From Ferrovibrio sp. (GTDB lineage Bacteria; Pseudomonadota; Alphaproteobacteria; Ferrovibrionales; Ferrovibrionaceae), in the NCBI GenBank assembly GCA_017991315.1, contig JAGOQS010000002.1, positions 558,001-622,000 on the forward strand: a stretch of DNA of 64,000 nucleotides, written 5' to 3'. The notes under the pieces are model-generated. The model saw only the letters and a program-made list of their open reading frames with translations, was not told the origin of the DNA and did no database searches. A program made the translations under genes and the position numbers. This document shows positions 18,501 to 27,652 of this stretch, piece after piece (the first letter of the stretch is position 1; each line of letters begins with the position of its first letter).

Positions 18501-19416
18501 CGGCTCGCTGGTTGCCGCCTTCGCGCCCTTGGCGGCGCGGCGCGGCGTTTCGCTCAAAATGGTGCCGACGCAGTTGACGGTACAGAGCGATCCGGCGCTG
18601 CTGCGCCGCGTGCTGCAGAATTTCGTTGCCAATGCCATCCGCTATTGCCGCCTGGATGCCGGCAACCGCCGCGTGCTGATCGGCTGCCGCCGCAGCGGTG
18701 AGTCCGTACGCATCGAGGTATGGGATAACGGCCCCGGCATTCCCGCCGACAAGCGCGAGGTGATCTTTCAGGAATTCGCCCGCCTGGAAAATCCGCAGGT
18801 GGATGCCGGCGAACGCGGCCTGGGCCTGGGCCTCGCCATCGTCGAGCGCGTCGCCCGCATGCTCGACAGCCCGATCACGTTGCGCTCCGAAGTCGGGCGC
18901 GGCTCGGTTTTCGCCATCACCGTGCCGCTGGCCGCCGCCGAAGCGTCGCCGCAGCCGGCGGCGCAGCCGGCACCGAGCATGACTGCTGCCAGCCTGGAAG
19001 GCTGTTTCGTACTCTGCATCGACAACGAGGCCGGTGTACGCGAGGCGATGCATACCCTGATCGGTGGCTGGCATTGCGATGTCGCGGCGGTGGAAAACCT
19101 GGAAAACGCCCGCCAGACAGCCGCACAGCGCGGCCGTGGCCCGGATATCATCCTGGCCGACCTGCATCTCGGCGATGGCATGGAAGACCGCGCCGATGGC
19201 CTGGATGGCCTGGAGGTGATTGCCCGGCTGCGCCAGGATTGGGGCCGACAGATTCCGGCGGTGCTGATCACCGCCGACCGCGCCCAGGATCTGCGCCGGC
19301 GTTGCCAGGGGCTGGGGATTGACCTGCTGCACAAGCCGGTGCGCCCGGCGGCTTTGCGGGCGCTGATCAGCCAACGCTGGCGCCCGACCGCGAAACTCGA
19401 CGCCACCGGCGACTAG
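15574..19416 (+). CDS. crbS: CrbS-like hybrid sensor kinase with N-terminal SLC5/SSS transporter domain
   Basis: The 1280-residue protein begins with a sodium:solute symporter-like domain of about 13 membrane segments (residues 1-500), then a STAC-like linker (about 540-625), two PAS domains (about 629-720 and 745-860), a coiled coil, a HisKA domain with His909 in AAASHDLLQPL, an HATPase with DNGPGI and GLGLGLAIV, and a C-terminal receiver with Asp1196 in LADLH. This order is that of CrbS, the sensor of the acetate switch that activates acetyl-CoA synthetase through CrbR. A crbR-type gene lies 3 bp beyond its stop in the opposite direction. An acs gene is not in the window. Confidence 0.85.
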   Translation: MLQGTAILLLSLAYLGLLFAIAHAGDRLSPRWYTGRIGAIIYSLSLAIYCTSWTFYGSVGRAATVGADFILIYVGPILAITAGYPLMRKMIAVSRRQNVTSIADFLGSRYGKSRAVAVLATLTAVIGVLPYIALQMQAVTITFEVLVGTDVAHLLNATLPPPWRDTSMFVAAIMALFTILFGVRSVQATEQHRGMMLAIAFESLVKLAALLLVGSFVVFGLFDNPVRLLSAIVDAPDLTQRLTAGFGTNWIVMTILSGFAFLCLPRQFHVAVVEHGDPSSLQTARWLFPVYLIVINIFVVPIAAAGLLLIGKGANPDLFVITLPLLAEQQAVAAFAFIGGLSAATSMVIVACMALSIMVSNELVTPFLLRSRAGGSGEVGRLVLNVRRGAVVVILLLAYIYHSWIAGHLPLASIGMISFCAVANFAPAVLLGLYWRGAHRYGVIAGLTAGFAVWLYTLLLPSIEGAKRGTPMQPPLADYLPAPLDGFDPTLQGFIACQIVNLILLVLVSLLAAPRARDIEQAEIFVSGGDGDLPQPPVNDDATHDPRIEELRAVAVRFLGVDRVQRAFGNRRMSLPEAVAFTEHLLSGAIGAASARIVMASAQAKGNLSPRAARAMLGEASEAIRHNLDLLRTTLDHIGQGIGVFDNQRRLAAWNQRFFDLLGLPANLAEIGVRVDDMASHGTPELTQILATHAPRSGTGSRIHERRRSDGAVLEIRIDPMPDGGFVATCTDVTERVRAAEALRASERAIRVYTDNVPVLIAYVDRDERYRFTNMPFRRALNLPQEQIDGKPIREMLSAERYERLRPYIDAALAGRRQSFEIEFPTNDEKIEVAQGTYIPHRDASGSIAGFFLLYQDITERRRADAALRAAYASLERRVAERTAELEKSRAEAEAANLGKTRFLAAASHDLLQPLHAARLFTAALAEREPENDLVARIDHGLGAVEALLDALLDISKLDAGAVRPEPRPVALDPLLGSLVAAFAPLAARRGVSLKMVPTQLTVQSDPALLRRVLQNFVANAIRYCRLDAGNRRVLIGCRRSGESVRIEVWDNGPGIPADKREVIFQEFARLENPQVDAGERGLGLGLAIVERVARMLDSPITLRSEVGRGSVFAITVPLAAAEASPQPAAQPAPSMTAASLEGCFVLCIDNEAGVREAMHTLIGGWHCDVAAVENLENARQTAAQRGRGPDIILADLHLGDGMEDRADGLDGLEVIARLRQDWGRQIPAVLITADRAQDLRRRCQGLGIDLLHKPVRPAALRALISQRWRPTAKLDATGD

Positions 19417-19419
19417 GAG

Positions 19420-20067
19420 TTATTCCCCACTCACCGAAAAGCGCCGCGCCAGGATCACCGCCTGGGTGCGGCTGCGCACGCCCAGCTTCTTCAGGATGGC
19501 GGTGACATGCGCCTTCACCGTGGCCTCGCCGACGGAAAGCTCATGGGCGATCTGCTTGTTCAGCTTGCCTTGCGAAAGCAGGTTCAGCACGCGCAATTGC
19601 TGCGGCGTCAGTTCCGCCACGCGGCGCGGGAAATCATCGCCCGAGCCTTCCGCTTCCTCGGCTTCCGCCGGCAGCCAGACATCGCCATCCAGCACCGCCT
19701 GCAGCGCCGAGGAAATGGTTTCCAGCGCCGCCGATTTCGGCACGAAGGCGGCGGCGCCAAAATCCATGGCGCGGCGCATCACCGCCGGCTCGCGGGTGGA
19801 GGAAACAATCGCCACCGGTACGACCGGATAATCCGCCCGCACCCCGGCCAACCCGGCAAAACCATCCATGCCCGGCATGTCGAGATCAAGGATCAGCAGA
19901 TCAACACTTTCCAGGCGATCCAGTTCAACCCGGGCCTCATGCAGGTTCGCGGCACCGACAACGCGGGCGCCGGCCAAGGATTGCCGCAATGCGCCGGACA
20001 GCGCCTCGCGCACCAGCGGATGGTCGTCGGCAATAACGATGGTAAGCGGCGCTTCAGCCACGGTCAC
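19420..20067 (-). CDS. crbR: LuxR/NarL-family response regulator, CrbR-like
   Basis: The GTG at 20067 is preceded by GGAAGGA and gives 215 residues. The receiver domain has Asp61 as phosphoacceptor (LLILDLDMPGMDG) and the switch lysine in FVPKSA. The C-terminal LuxR helix-turn-helix reads LTPQQLRVLNLLSQGKLNKQ and continues with GEATVKAHVTAILKKLGV, typical of CrbR/ErbR/AgmR-type regulators of acetate or alcohol use. It is tail to tail with the hybrid kinase, its obvious partner. The kinase's own receiver suggests a relay rather than simple one-step transfer. Confidence 0.87.
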   Translation of the reverse strand: MTVAEAPLTIVIADDHPLVREALSGALRQSLAGARVVGAANLHEARVELDRLESVDLLILDLDMPGMDGFAGLAGVRADYPVVPVAIVSSTREPAVMRRAMDFGAAAFVPKSAALETISSALQAVLDGDVWLPAEAEEAEGSGDDFPRRVAELTPQQLRVLNLLSQGKLNKQIAHELSVGEATVKAHVTAILKKLGVRSRTQAVILARRFSVSGE

Positions 20068-20159
20068 CCAGTTCCTTCCCCTGGGGCCAAACTAACGGGC
20101 AGCGGTGGACCGCGCAAGCGCGTGGGCCTACCATGGCCCCACGACCTTGGGAGAGGCCC

Positions 20160-20663
20160 TTGTACCCCGCTCCGCTGAATAACTGCATGCCGGAACTGCG
20201 CGCGCTCTACGATTACTGGCGCGGCAAGCGGCACGGCAGGCGATTCCCGTCGCGCGCCGATATCGATCCGCTGGAGATACCCCGCCTGCTGGAACATATC
20301 GGCCTGATCGACGTGATGGAGGGCGGAGAGGATTTCAGCTACCGGCTGGTCGGCACCGGCATCGCACGCGCTTTCGGCGAAGACCCGACCGGCAGGCAGG
20401 TCGGCGCCTCCACCGGCGGCAGCTATGCCAATGTGATCCGCGAGGCCTGCCGCCGTTGCTGGCAAACCGCGCAGCCGGTGCTGTTCCGTGGCATCTACCG
20501 CACCCGGGAGCATAACGACCTCTGGGCCGAACGGCTGCTGCTGCCGCTGGGCGTAGCGGCACAGCCGAACATGCTGCTGTTCTGCCTGGTACTGCGCCAG
20601 CCACAATCCGATTACCGGCTGGAGAATACGCCGATCGACCTGCTAGCCGAAGCGCCGGAATGA
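20160..20663 (+). CDS. PAS-domain protein (PAS_5 family)
   Basis: Small cytosolic protein of about 167 residues made of a single PAS-like domain with the PAS_5 pattern: LRALYDYWRGKRHGRRFPSR, IDPLEIPRLLEHIGLIDV and FSYRLVGTGI (parts quoted). Members are common in Rhodospirillales and have no effector domain. The start is uncertain: the TTG at 20160 has GGGAG upstream, while ATG codons at 20133 and 20187 lack a ribosome binding site. The last 21 bp overlap the 3' end of the convergent small membrane-protein gene. Confidence 0.75.
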   Translation: MYPAPLNNCMPELRALYDYWRGKRHGRRFPSRADIDPLEIPRLLEHIGLIDVMEGGEDFSYRLVGTGIARAFGEDPTGRQVGASTGGSYANVIREACRRCWQTAQPVLFRGIYRTREHNDLWAERLLLPLGVAAQPNMLLFCLVLRQPQSDYRLENTPIDLLAEAPE

Positions 20664-21011
20664 CAGCGGTTTCGGCGGCATCCCGGTGCAGCCTGAGAGC
20701 GTGAAGGCCTCGAACGGCTCGGCACGATAAACCGCCACCGCCCCAGCCCGGCGCAGCCGCTCGGCAAAGCCCGGCGATCTGTCCTCCACCACCAGCATGT
20801 TGGGCAGCCATAACTCGCGGGCGATGGCGCCGCCGGCCCGGCTGGCGGCGGCAAAGCTTTGCTGCCCGCCATGGCGCAGCGGAAACACCGCCAGCAGGCG
20901 GCCTTCGGCGCTATCGGGCAGATCGGCCTCGGTCAGCGTGGCGGACAGGCTGAACCCCCAGGCAGCCAGTGCTGCCAGCAGGAAACCCGCAGCGAGCAGA
21001 TGCCCGCGCAT
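20643..21011 (-). CDS. small membrane-anchored protein of unknown function
   Basis: A 122-residue protein with one N-terminal hydrophobic helix (about residues 4-24) and a soluble part with FPLRHGGQQSFAAASRAGG and a second half (MLVVEDRSPGFAERLRRAGA, EPFEAFTLSGCTG). I do not recognise a family. It begins 16 bp after the MFS transporter gene on the same strand, so it is probably co-transcribed with it. Predicted location is periplasm, held at the inner membrane. Overlap with the PAS gene at its 3' end is 21 bp. Confidence 0.65.
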   Translation of the reverse strand: MRGHLLAAGFLLAALAAWGFSLSATLTEADLPDSAEGRLLAVFPLRHGGQQSFAAASRAGGAIARELWLPNMLVVEDRSPGFAERLRRAGAVAVYRAEPFEAFTLSGCTGMPPKPLSFRRFG

Positions 21012-21027
21012 GACCGCCGCCGCCGGT

Positions 21028-22248
21028 TCAGGCCGAGGCGGGCGCCGCACGTACCAGCGGCCGCTCGTCGATCGGGTAATGCACGATGGCGGAGAAGATG
21101 CCGAGCGCAGCGCTGATCCACCACACGATGTCATAGGAGCCGGTGAGGTCGAACAGCCGGCCACCGAGCCAGACGCCGAGGAAGCCGCCGACCTGGTGGC
21201 TGAAGAACACGATGCCGAACAGGGTGGCCATGTAGCGCGGGCCGAAAATCTGCGCCACCAGGCCGGAGGTGAGCGGCACGGTGGAGAGCCACAGCAGACC
21301 CATGAAGAAAGCGAAGATCAGCACGCTGGTCTGAGTCATCGGCATCAGCACGAACACGGTGATGACGATGGCGCGGGCGAAGTAGATGAAGCTCAGCATG
21401 TATTTCTTGCTGTGCTTGCCGCCGAGCACACCGGCCGTGTAGGAGCCGATCACGTTGGCGAGGCCTACCAGCGCCAGGGCCCAGGCGCCGGTGCGCGGAT
21501 CCAGGCCACGGTCGACGACATAGGCCGGCAGGTGGGTTTGGATGAAGGAGACATGGAAACCGCAGACGAAGAAGCCGGCGATCAGCAGCCAATAGCTGCG
21601 CTCACCGCCCGCCTCCTTCAGCGCCTCGCCCATCGACTGCTTCGGCCCGGCGGTTTCCGGCGTCTTGCCGGCCAGCGCCGTGGAGAGCGGCACGATAGCC
21701 AGCGCGAACAAGCTGAGCAGCACCAGGGCGAAGGCCCAGCCATGGGCGGCGATGAAGGCTTGGCCCAGCGGCACCATCAGGAACTGGCCCAGCGAGCCGG
21801 CAGCCGTACCAAGCCCCAGCGCCCAGGAGCGGCGCTCCGGGCTGACCATGCGGGCAATGGCAGCCAGCGCCACGGTGAAGGAAGTGCCGGCCAGGCCCAC
21901 GCCGACCAGCACGCCGGTAGTCAGGGTCAGGGTCACGGGGTCGCTGGAAATCGCGGTCAGCGCCACACCGACAGCATAGAACACCGCCCCCACTGCCAGC
22001 ACGCGGCCAGAGCCGTAGCGGTCGGCAAAGGCACCCGCAAACGGCTGCCCGAAGCCCCACAACACGGTCTGCACGCCGATGGCGAAGGCGAAAACTTCGC
22101 GGCCCCAGCCATTGGCTACGCTGATCGGCTCCATGAACAGGCCGAAGCCGGAGCGGACGCCGAAATTCAGCAGCGCAATAGTGCAGCCGGCAACGATCAC
22201 GACCAGCGGGGTACGCCAGCCGAAGGCAGGGGCGGATTGGGCACTCAT
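21028..22248 (-). CDS. MFS transporter (monocarboxylate/oxalate-formate antiporter-like)
   Basis: The ATG at 22248 has GGAG 7 bases upstream; this gives 406 residues and 12 predicted membrane segments. The loop 2-3 motif ADRYGSGRV and the RSGFGLFMEPIS first helix are typical of the OFA/monocarboxylate group of the major facilitator superfamily. The central loop (about residues 190-220) is short and charged. It is followed by the small membrane-anchored protein above. Substrate is likely an organic anion, but this is inference from subfamily only. Confidence 0.82.
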   Translation of the reverse strand: MSAQSAPAFGWRTPLVVIVAGCTIALLNFGVRSGFGLFMEPISVANGWGREVFAFAIGVQTVLWGFGQPFAGAFADRYGSGRVLAVGAVFYAVGVALTAISSDPVTLTLTTGVLVGVGLAGTSFTVALAAIARMVSPERRSWALGLGTAAGSLGQFLMVPLGQAFIAAHGWAFALVLLSLFALAIVPLSTALAGKTPETAGPKQSMGEALKEAGGERSYWLLIAGFFVCGFHVSFIQTHLPAYVVDRGLDPRTGAWALALVGLANVIGSYTAGVLGGKHSKKYMLSFIYFARAIVITVFVLMPMTQTSVLIFAFFMGLLWLSTVPLTSGLVAQIFGPRYMATLFGIVFFSHQVGGFLGVWLGGRLFDLTGSYDIVWWISAALGIFSAIVHYPIDERPLVRAAPASA

Positions 22249-22334
22249 CTCGGGACTCCATGCCGATAAATTATGGCCAACATGTAACTCACCGGCATAA
22301 AGAAGCAAGTCTCGATTTTGTACCGGCTTGCTGT

Positions 22335-23048
22335 TTACTGTCCCGACTTGCCCGCCGGCTCGATCCGTATTGGTTGGTAGGCCTGTACTTCCAAACTCAC
22401 TCGGCCACTAGCAGATGCTGCCATGGGGGCGTTGTGGTTTGCAGCGCTGGTTGGAACAACCCATGTCACCGCGCCAGCACCAACAGGCACCGTGATAGGC
22501 GTCATGTTCACCGTGTAGCCGCTGAGACGAGTATTGCCCTCAGGCAATTGCCGTCGCGAAGCTAGAATCAAATACCGATCGCCACGGTTCGCCTCATTGA
22601 AGAAGAAGGTGGCATGCAGGCCATCCCCGGTATTCAGGCCCTCGCGGCGATAAACAAACTGCTGCGGTGACGAACGCCGCGTTTCCTTGAACGCTTCATC
22701 CAGGAAAACAACCGTTGGGTATAGGATGGCCGGATCGATCGGTGATCCAACACGAAAGCTCGCTACTTTGATCATGTAGCTGCCATTCCATTGTGGCAAC
22801 GCAAACGCCTTCACGAAGGCATATTCATTGTCCACAAGCAACACAGGATCAGCAGCACCCAATTCCAGCGGCAGAACATCACCCGCCTTGAGTGGGTGAA
22901 ACACCAACTTCTCTACTGTCACGGCGCTGTTCTGCCGCTGTATCAAAGCTGCCTCTGCATCCTGCGATATTTTTGCACCCGAGGTGACGCAAGCCGAGAG
23001 CAAACCCGCAATGGCCAAGGCAAGTATTATGCGCTGTTTGCCGGTCAT
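22335..23048 (-). CDS. outer-envelope lipoprotein, MalM-like (tentative)
   Basis: A 237-residue lipoprotein with signal peptide and lipobox LLSAC (Cys20). The body has the rhythm of the MalM (maltose operon periplasmic protein) family: FVKAFALPQWNGSYMIKVAS, then PTVVFLDEAFKETRR and a RGDRYLIL strand. The assignment is by pattern only. It overlaps the preceding lipoprotein gene as ATGA, so the two are translated as a unit. Base composition is noticeably more AT-rich (about 54% G+C by eye) than the flanks, suggesting acquisition from another source. Confidence 0.6.
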   Translation of the reverse strand: MTGKQRIILALAIAGLLSACVTSGAKISQDAEAALIQRQNSAVTVEKLVFHPLKAGDVLPLELGAADPVLLVDNEYAFVKAFALPQWNGSYMIKVASFRVGSPIDPAILYPTVVFLDEAFKETRRSSPQQFVYRREGLNTGDGLHATFFFNEANRGDRYLILASRRQLPEGNTRLSGYTVNMTPITVPVGAGAVTWVVPTSAANHNAPMAASASGRVSLEVQAYQPIRIEPAGKSGQ

Positions 23049-23773
23049 TGGCGGGCGAGATCAATACCAACCTGTTTCGATATGAGGGGGACGCCCTCCG
23101 AAAGCCCGGCCACCGCTTCATCAATAGAACTGATCAACTTGCTGAAATTGGAATAGGTATATTTCGCGTCGGCAGGCAGCGTAACCGCCTGACTGGCGCC
23201 AATCTGGAAACCATAACCGATCAACTCCGAATAGATGACTTCCTTCTTCTGCGGCGTGACCAGGCGGAAGGCGACGCGTGCCGATGGGGTATAATCAGTG
23301 GTCGCTGCAGCCGTGAGGTAGCCCTGCCAGTTGATCACCCAGTCAAGGTAAGCGTCCGCGTCTGCCTTGACGACGGAATAGTCGGTGAGCAACTCAGGCT
23401 TCTCCCGCGTGACATTCACCCGAGTGACCTTGAAATTCTGCCGCAACAATTCGGCTTCGATGGCATCCGTGAGCCGGGCCGCGAAATCGAATTCGCGTTC
23501 CTTAAGCTTCGCCGTGAATTCGCTGGATTTAGATTGCATATCGGCAGCGGCAATAATGCCGCCAATCAGGCCGAAGCTCATGCCGGGGTGATGGGCCATG
23601 TAAACGGTGTAGTCATCGGATTTGGCCGGAGACAGCAGAGCAATGTGACGGACATTGTCATGGGCAGCTTTATTGAAGGCTTGCTTGGGGAACTGCGCGC
23701 AACCACCCAACACCATCAAGCTGACAATAAGAAAGATCGGCTTGAAGCCAGACACACACTGCAAGAAACGCAT
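23045..23773 (-). CDS. putative lipoprotein of unknown function
   Basis: The start has GAGGGGA directly upstream. The 242-residue product has a lipoprotein signal with lipobox LGGC (Cys25). The mature part includes IALLSPAKSDDYTVYMAHHP, a Gly/Ala/Ile-rich segment (GLIGGIIAAADMQSK) that may insert in a membrane, and an alpha/beta portion (LTDAIEAELLRQNFKVTRV) reminiscent of periplasmic lipoproteins that gauge envelope state. I do not recognise the family. It is the first gene of a two-gene lipoprotein operon of unusual base composition. Confidence 0.7.
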   Translation of the reverse strand: MRFLQCVSGFKPIFLIVSLMVLGGCAQFPKQAFNKAAHDNVRHIALLSPAKSDDYTVYMAHHPGMSFGLIGGIIAAADMQSKSSEFTAKLKEREFDFAARLTDAIEAELLRQNFKVTRVNVTREKPELLTDYSVVKADADAYLDWVINWQGYLTAAATTDYTPSARVAFRLVTPQKKEVIYSELIGYGFQIGASQAVTLPADAKYTYSNFSKLISSIDEAVAGLSEGVPLISKQVGIDLARQ

Positions 23774-23887
23774 TTCCCCTCAAGAACTATAGGCTCGGAA
23801 CTTTATCGGCCTAGGGGAGCAATATTTTGACCTTAAATCAACTCTGAGAAATAAAAAATACGCTTTTCTCTACGAAAAGATGAAGCT

Positions 23888-24463
23888 TCAGTTCAAATCG
23901 CGCTCGGCCTCGATGATCACCGGGCCGGCGGCCTGGGCGCGCTGCTGCGCTTCCGCCGCCAGCAGGATCAGGCCCGCGAACACCCCCATGCAGAGGCCGA
24001 GCCAGGCGCCATAGAGCCCGAGGCCGAGGCCCAGCAGCACGGCGCCGAAGCCAGCGGGATCCTGGCCCACCCAGTCGGCGAGCAGCAGCCCGGTGGCCAG
24101 TCCGACGCTGAGGCCGGCCACGCCATAGGGCGCCAGGCCACGCAATTTTGCCCAGGAGATCAGCAGCAGCAGCGGCAGGCCGCCGAGCAGCATGGCGCCA
24201 TACATCACGGCAGCGGCACCCAGCGCCAGGGCGAAGCCGGCCGCCATCAGCGACCAGCCGAGCGGGCCGAGGACGACCAGCAGCAGCAACGGCGCATGGG
24301 CGGCGACCAGACCCAGCGGCGGCGCGATCAGCACCGCGATGAGAAATTGCAGCGGCCGCGAGGAGGGTACGCCGCGCACCCGCCAGCGCTGTGGACGTCG
24401 CGTCGTGCCGCTGTCTTCGGGGCCGTTGCTTGGCGCGCCGGGATAACCGGGCAGATCGCTCAC
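23888..24463 (-). CDS. multi-pass membrane protein of unknown function
   Basis: A 191-residue protein with a polar, Pro/Arg-rich N terminus (about 38 residues) and then four to five very hydrophobic helices rich in Leu, Gly and Ala. The GTG start at 24463 lacks a clear ribosome binding site and is uncertain. No family motif is visible. It lies 24 bp after the Pmp3-like gene on the same strand, so the two may be co-transcribed. Confidence 0.6.
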   Translation of the reverse strand: MSDLPGYPGAPSNGPEDSGTTRRPQRWRVRGVPSSRPLQFLIAVLIAPPLGLVAAHAPLLLLVVLGPLGWSLMAAGFALALGAAAVMYGAMLLGGLPLLLLISWAKLRGLAPYGVAGLSVGLATGLLLADWVGQDPAGFGAVLLGLGLGLYGAWLGLCMGVFAGLILLAAEAQQRAQAAGPVIIEAERDLN

Positions 24464-24487
24464 CGGAGAATGCTCACGATAGCGGCC

Positions 24488-24676
24488 TTAGACGCCCTGG
24501 CTTTCGCGGATCTTCTTGTCGGTATTGTACTGGCTCAGCGTATAGACCGCCCAGAGGGCGGCCGGAATCCAGCCGATCAGGGTGAGTTGCAGGATCAGGC
24601 AGATGATGCCGGAGAACGGACGGCCGATGGTGAAGAACAGCAGGAAGGGCAGGAAGATCGCGATCAGCAGGCGCAT
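24488..24676 (-). CDS. Pmp3/YqaE family small membrane protein
   Basis: This 62-residue protein consists of two membrane helices joined by a short turn (FTIGRPFSGIICLILQLTLIG quoted up to 20: FTIGRPFSGIICLILQLTLI) and a polar tail. It matches the Pmp3/UPF0057 family, stress-induced proteolipids that modulate membrane potential in plants and fungi. An AGGGAA site precedes the ATG. It is followed by the multi-pass membrane protein gene. Confidence 0.85.
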   Translation of the reverse strand: MRLLIAIFLPFLLFFTIGRPFSGIICLILQLTLIGWIPAALWAVYTLSQYNTDKKIRESQGV

Positions 24677-24708
24677 GTTGGGTTCCCTGGAGAATGATTA
24701 CGCCCAGT

Positions 24709-25371
24709 TTATCCCGAGGCAGCCGCATTGCGCCAGCCCAACAGGATCAGCACTTGCGCCGCCACATAGGTGATCCAGATCGCCGGGCCGGCCCAGGCGA
24801 TGGGTTCCACGAATTTGTCCAGCGCAATAAGCGAGTCTGACAGGATGAAGCTGACCGCGCCCAATCCAACCAGTGGTTTGCCGGGCAGTGCCAGTGCCGC
24901 CACGCCCATGGCGATGATGGCGGCGACATAGCCATAAACCGGCAGCAGCAGCTTGCCGAGACCGGGCGTCAGCACTGACAGCATGATGGCGGCATAGGCC
25001 AGCAGCAACACGATCAGCAGCCATTGCCGCAGCAACGGCCGCGCACGGTGTTTCAGGAACAGCGCCAGATAGGCGAGATGCGCCAGCAGGAAACTGGCCA
25101 GCGCCGGCACGAACAGGCGCACCCGGTCGAGCGCCAGGAACACATCGCCGGCAGCCGAGAATAGCAGCGCCAAGCCCAGGAACTTGGCGATGGCATCGCC
25201 ACCGCGCCAGCGCCAGATGCTGAACGCCAGCAGCGGGCAGACCGCGCCCTTGACTACAACGATGGCGATTTTCGGCACGGCCAACAGCGGCAGCGCCAGA
25301 TACAGCGCCGCCAGCAGCAACGCCAAAACAAACGGCGCGCCCAACGATGCCGGGCGCGCCGCGATAGTCAT
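24709..25371 (-). CDS. lysoplasmalogenase / YhhN-TMEM86 family membrane protein
   Basis: A 220-residue integral membrane protein with about eight helices. Family hallmarks are KGAVCPLLAFSIWRW, a LLFSAAGDVFLALD segment with the conserved acidic pair, and SFILSDSLIALDKF near the end. Animal TMEM86B hydrolyses the vinyl-ether bond of lysoplasmalogens; activity of bacterial YhhN proteins is less certain. It ends 32 bp before the Pmp3-like gene and begins 12 bp after mdh on the same strand, so read-through from mdh is possible. Confidence 0.87.
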   Translation of the reverse strand: MTIAARPASLGAPFVLALLLAALYLALPLLAVPKIAIVVVKGAVCPLLAFSIWRWRGGDAIAKFLGLALLFSAAGDVFLALDRVRLFVPALASFLLAHLAYLALFLKHRARPLLRQWLLIVLLLAYAAIMLSVLTPGLGKLLLPVYGYVAAIIAMGVAALALPGKPLVGLGAVSFILSDSLIALDKFVEPIAWAGPAIWITYVAAQVLILLGWRNAAASG

Positions 25372-25383
25372 AGCCGGATAAAC

Positions 25384-26442
<1,059 letters not shown>

Positions 26443-26456
26443 TCAAGCGTATTTTG

Positions 26457-27218
26457 TTACTTCGGCGCCATGCGGATGGCGCCGTCGAGGCGGATGGTCT
26501 CGCCGTTCAGCATCTGGTTTTCGCAGATATGACGGGCCAGCGCGGCATATTCCTCCGGACGGCCGAGGCGCGACGGATACGGCACCGACTTGCCCAGGCT
26601 TTCCTGCGCTTCCGGCGGCAGGGCGAACATCATCGGGGTGCCGAACAGGCCCGGCGCGATGGTGCAGACGCGGATGCCGAAGGAGGCGAATTCACGCGCC
26701 AGCGGCAGGGTCATGCCATGCACGCCGGCCTTGGAAGCGCCATAGGCCGGCTGGCCGATCTGGCCATCGAAGGCCGCGACGGAAGCGGTGTTGATGATGC
26801 AGCCGCGCTCCTTGCCATCCATCTCGGCCTGCTGCTGCATGTGATGCGCCACCAGGCGGATCATGTTGAACGTGCCGACCAGGTTGATCTGCACCACGCG
26901 GATGAACTTCTCCAGCGCCACCGGGCCGTCCTTGCCCACCGCCTTCATCGGCGTGCCGACGCCAGCGCAATTGACCAGCACGCGCAGCGGGCCGACCTTC
27001 TCCGCCGCTTCCTTCACGGCGGCCTCGCCGCCCGGGCCATCGGCCACGTCGCACTTGATGGCAACGCCGCCGATCTCCTTGGCGGTCTGCTGGGCGAGTT
27101 CGAGATTCATGTCGAAGATCGCAACCTTGGCACCGGCCTTGGCCAGTTCACGCGCCGTGGCGGCACCCAGACCCGATGCGCCGCCGGTGACGATGGCGCC
27201 CACTCCCTTGAGATCCAT
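26457..27218 (-). CDS. SDR-family 3-hydroxyacyl-CoA dehydrogenase (HSD10-like)
   Basis: The ATG at 27218 follows GGAGGGAAGA and gives 253 residues. Classical short-chain dehydrogenase features are TGGASGLG for the cofactor, Asp in FDMN selecting NAD, NCAGV, catalytic Ser in [10 protein letters not shown] and YGASK (Tyr-x3-Lys). The phrase [20 protein letters not shown] and the ending are typical of type-2 3-hydroxyacyl-CoA dehydrogenases (HSD17B10 group), which act in branched-chain or short-chain acyl-CoA oxidation. It forms a single-gene unit with its own terminator. Confidence 0.88.
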   Translation of the reverse strand: MDLKGVGAIVTGGASGLGAATARELAKAGAKVAIFDMNLELAQQTAKEIGGVAIKCDVADGPGGEAAVKEAAEKVGPLRVLVNCAGVGTPMKAVGKDGPVALEKFIRVVQINLVGTFNMIRLVAHHMQQQAEMDGKERGCIINTASVAAFDGQIGQPAYGASKAGVHGMTLPLAREFASFGIRVCTIAPGLFGTPMMFALPPEAQESLGKSVPYPSRLGRPEEYAALARHICENQMLNGETIRLDGAIRMAPK

Positions 27219-27322
27219 GTTCTTCCCTCCTGATAGTTCACTAGCATTACAAAAAGCTGCCGGCCTTATAACCGAAACGCCCAAGCCTTGGCGATAGCCG
27301 GGCCAGCCCCCATATCCGGGGC

Positions 27323-27652
27323 ATGGCCGATATCGAACCCGCCCGTTTCTGGGCCAAATTCAAGGCTGCCCTGAGCCATCTGCCCTGGGCCGACCAGCTC
27401 CTGGCGGCCTATTACTGCGCCACCGACAGCCAGACCCCGGCCCGGGTGAAAGCCATCCTGGCCGGCGCCATCGGCTATTTCATCCTGCCGCTGGATGCCG
27501 TGCCGGACTTCTTCGTCCTGCTCGGTTACACCGACGACCTTGCCGTGCTGCTGCTGGCCGCCAAGGCCGTGGAAGGCCATATAACCGAGGCCCATCGCGA
27601 GCGCGCCCAGGCGGCGCTCAAGGCCGCCCGCGATGAGGCCGGTTCAAGCTAA
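27323..27652 (+). CDS. YkvA/DUF1232 family membrane-associated protein
   Basis: A 109-residue protein with the DUF1232 core: TPARVKAILAGAIGYFILPL then DAVPDFFVLLGYTDDLAVL. This segment forms a helical hairpin at the membrane. Function of the family is unknown. Its stop codon overlaps the stop of the convergent GST gene by 4 bp. Confidence 0.85.
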   Translation: MADIEPARFWAKFKAALSHLPWADQLLAAYYCATDSQTPARVKAILAGAIGYFILPLDAVPDFFVLLGYTDDLAVLLLAAKAVEGHITEAHRERAQAALKAARDEAGSS

